The notes beneath the pieces are model-generated. The model did not search any database, was not told where the DNA came from, and was given only the letters and a program-made list of their open reading frames with translations. DNA of 64,000 nt from Achromobacter spanius (lineage in GTDB: Bacteria; Pseudomonadota; Gammaproteobacteria; Burkholderiales; Burkholderiaceae_B), in NCBI RefSeq assembly GCF_003994415.1, contig NZ_CP034689.1, positions 248,001-312,000 on the forward strand, given 5' to 3'. The position numbers and the translations under genes were made by a program. Below are positions 1-7,568 of the stretch, in pieces (the first letter of the stretch is position 1; each line of letters starts with the position of its first letter).

Positions 1-366
1 GTCTTTTACCTGGGCGATCACCACGAAATCCGGTCCTGGCGACACGCGGTAGCACTGCAGCACCGCCGGTTCGGTCAGCATGCTTTGTTCGAACGCATCC
101 AGGCTCTCGGCCGCTTGCACGTCCAGCGTGATCTCGACGATCGCCGTCAAGGTGCTGCCCAGTTTTTCAGCGGCAAGTATCGCGACCTGCCTTTCGATGA
201 CCCCTTCGTCCACCAGGCGCCGAACGCGGCGCAGGCAGGTGGGGGGCGACGCATGCACGCGTGCCGCCAGATCCTGGTTGGTCAGCGAGTTGTCGGCTTG
301 CAGCTGCTCGAGGATGCGCAGATCCAAATCGTCCAGTTCAGGCGGGGAAATCGACGTGTTGTGCAT
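1..366 (-). CDS. Lrp/AsnC family transcriptional regulator (partial)
   Basis: A leftward reading frame starts with ATG at 366 and runs off the left edge, so only about 122 N-terminal residues are present. The start of the protein (MHNTSISPPELDDLDLRIL) is followed by an AsnC-type helix-turn-helix in which the recognition helix reads ASPPTCLRRVRRL, then VDEGVIERQVAIL and the beginning of the ligand-binding RAM domain. Members of the family bind DNA as dimers to octamers and sense amino acids. The gene is divergent from glmS, and the 150-base AT-rich gap between them must hold both promoters. The regulated genes cannot be deduced from the window. The frame has no internal stop up to the edge. 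Confidence 0.88.
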   Translation of the reverse strand, partial: MHNTSISPPELDDLDLRILEQLQADNSLTNQDLAARVHASPPTCLRRVRRLVDEGVIERQVAILAAEKLGSTLTAIVEITLDVQAAESLDAFEQSMLTEPAVLQCYRVSPGPDFVVIAQVKD

Positions 367-516
367 GATTAATTCAAAAATGACGATTTGAAGAAAGATT
401 ATTTAATCACAAATCTGTAAGTGAATTAACTTTCAAATTCGTCAACATTAAGAAATCATATTTCTTTCCGCCTCGCGCACAATGCGTCGGTACACGAACT
501 TAAGCGGAGTCTTCCT

Positions 517-2349
517 ATGTGCGGCATTGTTGGCGCCGTCGCCCAGCGCGACATCACCCCTATCCTGGTTGAAGGTCTGAAGCGGCTGGAATATCGCGGC
601 TACGACTCTTGCGGCGTCGCCGTGTACGCCGACGGCAATCTGCGCCGTACGCGCAGCACGCAGCGCGTGGCCGAGTTGGCGGACCAGGTGGCCCAGGACA
701 AGGTCCAGGGTTTCACGGGCATCGCCCACACGCGTTGGGCCACCCACGGCGTGCCCGCCACGCACAACGCCCACCCGCATTTTTCGCACCTGGGCAACGA
801 CGAACCGCGCATCGCGCTGGTGCACAACGGCATCATCGAAAACCACGACGAACTGCGCGCTGAGCTGCAGGCCGTGGGTTACGTCTTTGAAAGCCAGACC
901 GACACCGAAGTCATCGCGCACCTGGTGAACCACCTGTACGCGGGCGACCTGTTCGAAGCGGTGCAGAACGCCGTGCGCCGCCTGCATGGCGCGTACGCCA
1001 TTGCCGTGTTCTGCCGCGACGAGCCGCATCGCGTGGTGGGCGCTCGCCAAGGTTCGCCGCTGGTGGTGGGCGTGGGTCAGAACGAGAACTTCCTGGCGTC
1101 CGACGCGCTGGCGCTGGCCGGCACGACCGATCAGATCATCTACCTGGAAGACGGCGACGTCGTCGACCTGCAGCTCTCGCGCGTGTGGATCGTGGACGCC
1201 AACGGCAAGAACGTGGACCGTGAAGTGCACACCGTGCACGTGCACACGGGTGCCGCCGAACTCGGCCCGTATCGCCACTACATGCAAAAGGAAATCTTCG
1301 AGCAGCCGCGCGCCGTTGGCGACACGCTGCAAGACATCGAATCGATTTCGCCCGAGCTGTTCGGCGACGAGGCCTACAAGATCTTCAAGGACATCGATTC
1401 GCTGTTGATCCTGGCGTGCGGCACGAGCTACTACGCCGGCCTGACCGCCAAGTACTGGATTGAATCGCTTGCGAAGATTCCGGTGGCCGTTGAAATCGCC
1501 AGCGAATACCGCTACCGCGACAGCGTGCCCAACCCGCGTTCGCTGGTCGTCACGATCTCGCAGTCCGGCGAAACCGCCGACACGCTGGCGGCGCTGAAGC
1601 ACGCGCGTTCGCTGGGCATGGACAAGACGCTGACCATCTGCAACGTGTCCACCAGCGCCATGGTGCGCGAGTGCAAGCTGTCGTACATCACGCGCGCCGG
1701 CGTTGAAATCGGCGTGGCGTCCACCAAGGCCTTCACCACGCAGTTGACCGCGCTGTTCCTGCTGACGCTGGCGTTGGCGCAAGTGCGCGGCCACCTCAAC
1801 GACGAGCAGGAAGCCGAGCACCTGAAGGCGCTGCGCCACCTGCCCGTGGCCATTGGTTCGGTGCTGGCGCTGGAGCCGCAGATCATGGCCTGGGCCGACC
1901 GCTTCGCGTCCAAGGAAAACGCCCTGTTCCTGGGCCGTGGCATGCACTACCCGATCGCACTGGAAGGCGCGCTGAAGCTGAAGGAAATCAGCTACATCCA
2001 CGCCGAAGCCTACCCGGCCGGCGAACTCAAGCACGGCCCGCTGGCGCTGGTGACGGAGCACATGCCCGTCGTGACCATCGCGCCCAAGGACGAGCTGCTG
2101 GAAAAGCTGAAGTCCAACATGCAGGAAGTGCGCGCGCGCGGCGGCGAGCTTTATGTGTTCGCCGATGCCGACAGCAAGATCCAAAGCGCCGAAGGCATGC
2201 ACGTGATCCGCATGCCGGAAAACTACGGCAAGCTGTCGCCGATTCTGCACACGATCCCGCTGCAACTGCTGTCGTATCACACGGCCTGCGCACGGGGTAC
2301 GGATGTGGACAAGCCGCGGAATCTGGCGAAGAGCGTGACGGTGGAGTGA
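517..2349 (+). CDS. glmS: Glutamine--fructose-6-phosphate aminotransferase (isomerizing)
   Basis: Cytoplasmic enzyme of 610 residues that makes glucosamine-6-phosphate from fructose-6-phosphate and glutamine, the first step of UDP-GlcNAc synthesis for peptidoglycan, LPS and capsule. The protein begins MCGIVGAV, so Cys2 becomes the N-terminal nucleophile of the class II glutamine amidotransferase domain (about residues 2-225), with conserved RLEYRGYDS and HTRWATHG. Two SIS sugar-isomerase domains follow, seen in CGTSYYAG, TISQSGETADT and the C-terminal PRNLAKSVTVE tail. Length and ends match the family exactly. The start is preceded by GCGGAG. A 645-residue frame on the opposite strand across the same bases is a high-GC shadow. 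Confidence 0.98.
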   Translation: MCGIVGAVAQRDITPILVEGLKRLEYRGYDSCGVAVYADGNLRRTRSTQRVAELADQVAQDKVQGFTGIAHTRWATHGVPATHNAHPHFSHLGNDEPRIALVHNGIIENHDELRAELQAVGYVFESQTDTEVIAHLVNHLYAGDLFEAVQNAVRRLHGAYAIAVFCRDEPHRVVGARQGSPLVVGVGQNENFLASDALALAGTTDQIIYLEDGDVVDLQLSRVWIVDANGKNVDREVHTVHVHTGAAELGPYRHYMQKEIFEQPRAVGDTLQDIESISPELFGDEAYKIFKDIDSLLILACGTSYYAGLTAKYWIESLAKIPVAVEIASEYRYRDSVPNPRSLVVTISQSGETADTLAALKHARSLGMDKTLTICNVSTSAMVRECKLSYITRAGVEIGVASTKAFTTQLTALFLLTLALAQVRGHLNDEQEAEHLKALRHLPVAIGSVLALEPQIMAWADRFASKENALFLGRGMHYPIALEGALKLKEISYIHAEAYPAGELKHGPLALVTEHMPVVTIAPKDELLEKLKSNMQEVRARGGELYVFADADSKIQSAEGMHVIRMPENYGKLSPILHTIPLQLLSYHTACARGTDVDKPRNLAKSVTVE

Positions 2350-2391
2350 GGGAAAGGGGGCTAACGCCTGACTGACGCTAAGCAACGTAAA

Positions 2392-2715
2392 ATGTCAGGC
2401 TTCCAGCCTCTACCTGCTTCTCTTATGAATCTTGAACGACTACGTCGCGAATTTCCCGACTTCGACATAACCACCCTGCCGCCCCTTCCCGAAGGGTATT
2501 TCGACACGTCGAGCTATATCGATGCGGCTCCTTCATTCGAGAACAAGGAGCGCGGTTTGAAGGTGTATGTCGACTACGCCAACTATGCCGACCGCGAATC
2601 GGGCAGGAGCCAGCGCTTCTGTGTTTCGCGCTACGACGAGGAAGCTGGCGACTTCGAGGACGTCGCCCTGTCGACTAACGATTGGGCCGAAGTCACGCGC
2701 TTCCTGACCGCCTGA
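2392..2715 (+). CDS. Small hypothetical protein
   Basis: I do not recognise this 107-residue protein. It is acidic, rich in Asp, Glu and Tyr, has no signal peptide or membrane segment, and ends DVALSTNDWAEVTRFLTA. The look is of a small cytoplasmic protein with a folded alpha/beta pattern. The start is uncertain: ATG 2392 gives MSGFQPLPASL, whereas ATG 2425 (MNLERLRREFPDF) starts closer to the apparent folded region. Neither has a convincing Shine-Dalgarno sequence. It lies 42 bases after glmS on the same strand and could be cotranscribed with it, but nothing links it functionally. Confidence 0.6.
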   Translation: MSGFQPLPASLMNLERLRREFPDFDITTLPPLPEGYFDTSSYIDAAPSFENKERGLKVYVDYANYADRESGRSQRFCVSRYDEEAGDFEDVALSTNDWAEVTRFLTA

Positions 2716-2828
2716 ACGGCCTCGTCAGGGGCGATCGGTTTCCGTCCCGATCGTCGGATGATTGATCCCGCGCTCCGCGCAGCGGCAAGGTCGGCTAGCG
2801 GTCCGCCAGCGCCCACGCCGCCGCGGAC

Positions 2829-3794
2829 TCAATCGATGGTCGCGCCGGACTGCGCCACGATCGGCGCCCATTTTTCGCGCGCGCTACGGATCTGCTGGCC
2901 GAACTCGGATGGCGTGGACGTCAAGGGCGTTGCGCCGATATTCAGGATCTTCGCTGTCGTGGCCGGCTCCTGCGAGATTTCGGTGATCGTCTTGGACAGG
3001 ATCGCAAGCGTCTGCGTGGGCAGGCCTTTGGGCGCCGCCACGCCGAACCACACCTCGACGTCATAACCTGGCACGCCGGCCTCGGCCATGGTCGGCACGT
3101 CCGGCAGCAAGGGCGAGCGCCTGGCGCTGGTTACGGCCAGGGCGCGCAGGCCGCCGGCCTTCACCTGCGGCAAGGAACCCGGCAGGTTGTCGAACATCAA
3201 CTGGATCTGGTTGGCCAGCAGATCAACCATCGCCGGGCCGCTGCCCTTGTAGGGGACGTGCGTGAACGACGTGCCGGTCATTGCCTGGAACAGTTCACCC
3301 GAAAGATGGTTGGTTGTGCCGTTGCCGGCCGAGCCCATGTTCAGGCTTGCGGGCTTGCCCTTGGCATAGGCGACCAGTTCCTCCACGCTCTTGGTCTGGA
3401 CCTTGGGATTGACGACCAGGATGTTGGGTACGCTGGCGAACAGCGCGATGGGGGTGAAGTCCTTGTCCGGGTCGAATGGCAGCCGCTTGTAGAGGGAAGG
3501 GTTGATGCCCAAGGTGCCTTCGGTGGCGAACAGCAGCGTGTACCCATCGGCGGGCGCCTTGGCGACGAGGTCCGTGCCGATGTTGCCGCCGGCGCCGGGT
3601 CGGTTGTCCGCCACGACTTGCTGGCCAAGTTTCTCCGAAAGGCGCGCGGCCAACACCCGGCCCAGGTTGTCGGTGCTGCCTCCCACGGCGAATGGGATGA
3701 TCAGGCGAATCGGCTTCGTCGGGTAGTTATCCGCGGCCGCGATGGATGAAAATGCCAGCGCCGAGGCGGCGGCAAGCGTGATGGCAAGCTTCAT
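2829..3794 (-). CDS. Bug family (TctC-like) periplasmic solute-binding protein
   Basis: A 321-residue exported protein with a clear Sec signal peptide (MKLAITLAAASALAFSSIAAA). The mature part starts DNYPTKPIRLIIPFAVGGSTD and carries the family hallmarks NRPGAGGNIGTD, HVPYKGSGPAMVDLLANQI and PDVPTMAEAGVPGYD. Bug proteins bind carboxylates and amides in the periplasm, feed TTT transporters or act as sensors, and are greatly expanded in Bordetella and Achromobacter. No TctA or TctB partner is adjacent. The gene follows the lyase-like gene with a 53-base gap and the same strand, so the two probably form an operon, and the ligand is plausibly the lyase substrate. The ATG is preceded by AAGGGG. Confidence 0.92.
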   Translation of the reverse strand: MKLAITLAAASALAFSSIAAADNYPTKPIRLIIPFAVGGSTDNLGRVLAARLSEKLGQQVVADNRPGAGGNIGTDLVAKAPADGYTLLFATEGTLGINPSLYKRLPFDPDKDFTPIALFASVPNILVVNPKVQTKSVEELVAYAKGKPASLNMGSAGNGTTNHLSGELFQAMTGTSFTHVPYKGSGPAMVDLLANQIQLMFDNLPGSLPQVKAGGLRALAVTSARRSPLLPDVPTMAEAGVPGYDVEVWFGVAAPKGLPTQTLAILSKTITEISQEPATTAKILNIGATPLTSTPSEFGQQIRSAREKWAPIVAQSGATID

Positions 3795-3847
3795 GAGGGA
3801 ACCCCTTGTGTCGTTGTGTATTAGGAATGGAGGCGTAGGGATACGCC

Positions 3848-5359
3848 TTAGTGCAGCGGCGCCGAAGCCAGTGCCGCTATCTCTTGCTTGAGCGTGGCGC
3901 GCGCGGCGGCGACGGAAGCGCGGCGCGCCGCCGCCAGCGTCCTGGCCGCCTCCAGGGCGTCACGCAGTTCGGCAATACGTTGGGCCGACAGGATCGGCGC
4001 GGGGCCGCCGTGGGCCGAACGGGCCTGCACGCTGGCCAGCGGATCCAGGCATCGCTGCACCGATGCCGCGTCCAGGCGGATGTCGCGTCCGGTCTGTTGC
4101 GAGGCGGCGGCGTTGACCATTTCCGCCGTGATCTCGTCAGCCGCCAGGTCGGCATCAATGGCCTGGCGCACCACCGCGCCCACCACATGATGGGCCTCGC
4201 GAAACGACAGACCCGACTCGCGCACCAGGGCGTCGGCCAGGTCGGTCGCGGTCGAGAAATCGGTTCTGGCCTTGCGCAGCATGGTTTGTTCGACAGGTTC
4301 CGCGGCATCCAATACCAGGCGGAACAGCGTCAGGCAGCGGATACACTCGTCGGCGCTTTCCCAGAAGCTGCGCATGCTCTCCCTGTTGCCGTCGCCGCTA
4401 TGCGTGAAGTGGGTGCCTTTCACCGCCGTCATCGAGCCGGTGAACAGCGCGATCAGGTGGCTGGTCTTGCCTTTCAAATACTCGACCACCACGGGGTTCT
4501 TCTTCTGCGGCATGATGCTTGACGTCCCCGCGACGCGATCGGGAAAGTGGATGAGCCCGAACTCGGGGGTGGCCCATACGTAGAAGTCCTGGGCAATCCT
4601 TCCCCAGGTCAAGGACGCGATGGTCATGGCCGACATCAGTTCCCAGGCGAAATCCCGCGACGCCACGGCGTCGAGCGAATTGGCCACGCAATGGCCAAAG
4701 CCCAGGAGTCGCGCGGTGTCGTCGCGCCGGATGGGGAAGGTCGTGCCCGCAAGCGCGCCAGCGCCTAGCGGACAGGCATCAATGTGAGCCAGCGCCTGCT
4801 CGATGCGGGCGGCATCGCGGGCAATGGCGTCCGCGGCCGCGATCAGGTAATGGCCGTAAGTGATCGGCTGCGCCGATTGCAGATGCGTGTAGCCCGGCAT
4901 GACCACACCGGCGTACTGCTGCGCGCGGGATATCGCCACTTCCCGAACGTTGTTCAGCGCGTCGAGCACGTCTAGACCGGCATCGCGCGCCCGCAACCTG
5001 TCGTGGGTGGCAAGGATGTCATTGCGGCTGCGCGCCACGTGCAGACGGCCCCCTGCCTCCGCGCCCGCAAGGCGCATCAACTGCGCTTCGTAGTTGAAAT
5101 AGGCGTCTTCACGCTGCGGGTCCAGCGGCACCGCCGCGGGGCCATCCCGTTCCATTTGCTGCAGCGCCTGCGCCAGGCCAATCGCCGATTCCCGAGGCAT
5201 CAGGCCAGCGTGCGCCAGCATGAGCAAGTGCGCCTGGTTGATGTCGGAAAGATAGACGAAGCCGCTGTTGAACTCGCGGTTCAAGCGCGGCAGGTAGATG
5301 TGGTCGCAGACTTCCTGGGCGGTGGCTTGCTGCAAGCGGCGACTGACCTTCGATTCCAT
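3848..5359 (-). CDS. Argininosuccinate lyase-like enzyme (fumarase/aspartase superfamily)
   Basis: A 503-residue member of the fumarase/aspartase superfamily, whose enzymes form tetramers and cleave C-N or C-O bonds by beta elimination, releasing fumarate. The superfamily signature GTSSIMPQKKNP is intact, as are LHVARSRND near the N terminus and the THLQSAQPITYGHY block. I chose ATG 5359 (MESKVSRRLQQ) because it has AGGAG at good spacing; the frame stays open upstream to 5503 without support. The closest family is argininosuccinate lyase, but it is longer than usual ArgH and sits between a Bug binding protein and a divergent LysR gene, not in an arginine cluster. A catabolic lyase for an N-substituted aspartate, like EDDS lyase, is a reasonable alternative. 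Confidence 0.88.
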   Translation of the reverse strand: MESKVSRRLQQATAQEVCDHIYLPRLNREFNSGFVYLSDINQAHLLMLAHAGLMPRESAIGLAQALQQMERDGPAAVPLDPQREDAYFNYEAQLMRLAGAEAGGRLHVARSRNDILATHDRLRARDAGLDVLDALNNVREVAISRAQQYAGVVMPGYTHLQSAQPITYGHYLIAAADAIARDAARIEQALAHIDACPLGAGALAGTTFPIRRDDTARLLGFGHCVANSLDAVASRDFAWELMSAMTIASLTWGRIAQDFYVWATPEFGLIHFPDRVAGTSSIMPQKKNPVVVEYLKGKTSHLIALFTGSMTAVKGTHFTHSGDGNRESMRSFWESADECIRCLTLFRLVLDAAEPVEQTMLRKARTDFSTATDLADALVRESGLSFREAHHVVGAVVRQAIDADLAADEITAEMVNAAASQQTGRDIRLDAASVQRCLDPLASVQARSAHGGPAPILSAQRIAELRDALEAARTLAAARRASVAAARATLKQEIAALASAPLH

Positions 5360-5458
5360 GCTTTTTCTGCTCCTTTTGCGCGCGCTGACTGCTCGCTGAG
5401 ATTGGAATGAAGTATGGAAATCGAACATCATTACGTCAAATGACAGTATTCCGCCTGT

Positions 5459-5477
5459 GCATGCAATTTTGATATGC
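5459..5477. promoter_or_regulatory. Probable LysR operator (GCAT-N11-ATGC)
   Basis: The gap between the divergent lyase-like and LysR genes holds GCAT at 5459-5462 and ATGC at 5474-5477, separated by exactly 11 bases. This is the T-N11-A dyad expected for LysR-type regulators. It ends 28 bases before the LysR start codon, consistent with autoregulation and control of the divergent lyase/Bug operon. Binding is inferred. Confidence 0.55.
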
Positions 5478-5505
5478 TGTGTCTCCCAGGCAGGAGAACC
5501 CACGG

Positions 5506-6372
5506 ATGAAGTTCAAGCACATCGAGACCTTTCGCGTTGTGATGCTGACGCGATCCATGACGCTGGCGGCCAGTCAGCTCCACACGTCTCAATCGAACGT
5601 CAGCCGCGTCATCGGCCAACTGGAAAGCGCAACGGGATTTCGTCTTTTCGAACGTCGTGCGGGCGGCCTCGTTCCCACCCCTGAAGCCGAGGCGTTCTAC
5701 CAGGAAGTGCAACGCGCGTTTCTCGGCATGGATGCGCTGTCCGACGCGGCCCGCCTGATCCGCCAGGTCGGGCCCGGTACGTTGCGCATCGGCGCGGTGC
5801 CGTCGATTGCCATGTGTGTCATGCCCAAGGTCATGCGGACGTTCCGCCAACGCTACCCGGACGTGCCGGTGTCGATACACACAGGCGACTCACCGATGGT
5901 CGCGAAGTGGACCGCGACGCGCTACTGCGACGTGGGCCTGGTGTCCTATCTTGCCGACACGCCAGGCGTTACCGCGAGCCTCTGGGCACAGGAAGAGGGA
6001 GTGTGCATCGTGCCGAGCGGGCACCGCCTGTCGCGCAGGCGCAAGGTCAATGCCCGCGACCTGGATGGAGAGCCCTTTGTGTCATTGACGCAGGGCGACG
6101 GCACCCGGGCGGCGATCGATGCCGCTTTTGAGCCGGATCGCCGCAAGCTCATCCTGGACACGCCCTACGCAGCGACTATCTGCCGCATGGTGGCGATGGG
6201 GTTGGGCGTGAGCGTGATCAATCCCCTGGTGATGCGACATTTGAAGATTCCGGGCGTGGTCAGCCTGCCCTTTGCACCGACGGTTGTATTCTCCCGCCAC
6301 ATCCTGGCGGCGCAACAGCAGGCCACGTCGAACTTGACCGCCGCATTCCTAGACTGTCTTCGCGGCGAGTAA
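5506..6372 (+). CDS. LysR family transcriptional regulator
   Basis: A 288-residue LysR-type regulator. The N-terminal winged helix-turn-helix (MKFKHIETFRVVMLTRSMTL, then AASQLHTSQSNVSRVIGQLE) is followed by a periplasmic-binding-protein-like effector domain from about residue 90 (LRIGAVPSIAMCVMPKV). I chose ATG 5506 because AGGAGA lies at 5492-5497; the open frame begins 27 bases earlier without a ribosome site. It is divergent from the lyase/Bug pair and is most likely their regulator, with the reaction substrate or product as coinducer. Confidence 0.93.
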   Translation: MKFKHIETFRVVMLTRSMTLAASQLHTSQSNVSRVIGQLESATGFRLFERRAGGLVPTPEAEAFYQEVQRAFLGMDALSDAARLIRQVGPGTLRIGAVPSIAMCVMPKVMRTFRQRYPDVPVSIHTGDSPMVAKWTATRYCDVGLVSYLADTPGVTASLWAQEEGVCIVPSGHRLSRRRKVNARDLDGEPFVSLTQGDGTRAAIDAAFEPDRRKLILDTPYAATICRMVAMGLGVSVINPLVMRHLKIPGVVSLPFAPTVVFSRHILAAQQQATSNLTAAFLDCLRGE

Positions 6373-6457
6373 GGTTGCCCGGGGCCTGCTTCGTGGATTC
6401 AAGTCGCTTTGCCCGTCACCAGGGGCCAGAAGGTGGCGAGATGTCTGCATCAAGCGG

Positions 6458-6949
6458 TCAAATCACCCCGACACGGCTGGTGCCTCCTTGGGTCACGATT
6501 TGCACCCGCTGCCCCACTGAGATGGGCACATCGGCCTCCTGGGCGATGACGCGTACTTCGCCGTTGTCCAGTTGCACCGTTATTTCCAGCCCCGCGCGGC
6601 GCGCTGAGGCATTCTCGATGGCGTTGCCGGCTGCCGCGCCTCCGATCAAGCCTCCGACCGTGGTCAAGCGTCTGCCGGATCCACCGCCGATTGCGTTACC
6701 GGCCACCGCGCCCAGCGCGCCGCCCGCAATCAATCCCGCGCCGGAACTGCCGGACGACTGGATGGTGATGCCTCGTACGGCGACCACGGTGCCCAACACA
6801 ACAGTCTGAGCGCGTTGGGCCTGGTCGAAGGTGTAGACGCGCGACGATGCGCTTTGCTGGGCGCAGCCTCCCAGGGCCATCGCCGCCGCGCCGACTAGCA
6901 GCGCGAATCGCAGGCGTCGACCGCGCGTCAGATTAATGCATAGGTTCAT
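6458..6949 (-). CDS. Glycine-zipper outer-membrane lipoprotein (SlyB/PcP-like)
   Basis: A 163-residue lipoprotein precursor. The N-terminal hydrophobic segment ends in a lipobox (ALGGC, Cys at about residue 29). The middle, about residues 75-115, is a glycine zipper: GAGLIAGGALGAVAGNAIGG and GGLIGGAAAGNAIE, as in Rickettsia 17-kDa antigen/SlyB proteins. The C-terminal beta-rich part (ITVQLDNGEVRVIAQEADV, GQRVQIVTQGGTSRV) is also typical. Family members sit in the outer membrane and influence envelope stability. GAGGAC precedes the ATG at 6949. The next gene on the same strand also encodes a lipoprotein, 48 bases upstream. Confidence 0.85.
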   Translation of the reverse strand: MNLCINLTRGRRLRFALLVGAAAMALGGCAQQSASSRVYTFDQAQRAQTVVLGTVVAVRGITIQSSGSSGAGLIAGGALGAVAGNAIGGGSGRRLTTVGGLIGGAAAGNAIENASARRAGLEITVQLDNGEVRVIAQEADVPISVGQRVQIVTQGGTSRVGVI

Positions 6950-6997
6950 GATCAGTCCTCGAAAGATACGGAATTGAGACGAGTGTGCGGAAGGGGC

Positions 6998-7444
6998 TCA
7001 GGGCGTCTTGCCTGGGGCCGGCGTCGACGCAGGTGCCGGTGGCGCCGCGCTGTCTGGGAGGGTGGGCGCACGGTGCAGCCGTCCTTGCGCGTCGATCACG
7101 CCGATTGGGCGTCCGTTGAAGAACAGCGCGCGGTAAGGCGTCCAGCGCACGGGTTTGCCGTCCACGGCGTCGTAGCCCGATGCTTCAAAATCGTATTCCC
7201 AGCCCGCAATCTGCTGGCCATCCGCGTCCGCCACCGAGGTTTGCTTGAGCGACGCCGCATAGCCCGCATCCCGGTAGCTGATATACCGCGTGGGTGGCAG
7301 GCTGTCGCGCAGCACGGACAGGTATTGATATAGGTCTTCCTCGCTGGGCGGTGTGCCGTAGCGGGCTTGGTCGCCACGGTCAGTGGGCTGGTTGACGCAT
7401 CCGGCAAGCATGCCGAACGCGCAGGCAAGCGCAAATCGTTTCAT
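6998..7444 (-). CDS. Small lipoprotein of unknown function
   Basis: A 148-residue protein with a lipoprotein signal (MKRFALACAFGMLAGC, Cys16). The mature part has an aromatic, Tyr-rich globular segment (DLYQYLSVLRDSLPPTRYIS, EYDFEASGYDAVDGKPVRWT) and a low-complexity Pro/Ala tail (residues about 128-148). I do not recognise the family. The ribosome site AGGAGG is strong. It precedes the glycine-zipper lipoprotein on the same strand and may be cotranscribed with it. Confidence 0.75.
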   Translation of the reverse strand: MKRFALACAFGMLAGCVNQPTDRGDQARYGTPPSEEDLYQYLSVLRDSLPPTRYISYRDAGYAASLKQTSVADADGQQIAGWEYDFEASGYDAVDGKPVRWTPYRALFFNGRPIGVIDAQGRLHRAPTLPDSAAPPAPASTPAPGKTP

Positions 7445-7568
7445 GAACAGTCCTCCTCAAGAACAAAAGGCCATCCCGGCTAACAAGGCCGCCGGAACGC
7501 CAGTCACCGCCAACCACGACGTAGCGGTCGCGCGAGTGCGCAGGGATGTGCGGTCGCCACCTGGCGGC

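Noticed and set aside
448..2385. 645-residue open frame antisense to glmS
   Set aside because: glmS is unmistakable on the other strand; long antisense frames are expected from third-position GC bias, and the translation is a His/Arg/Gln-rich string without family features.
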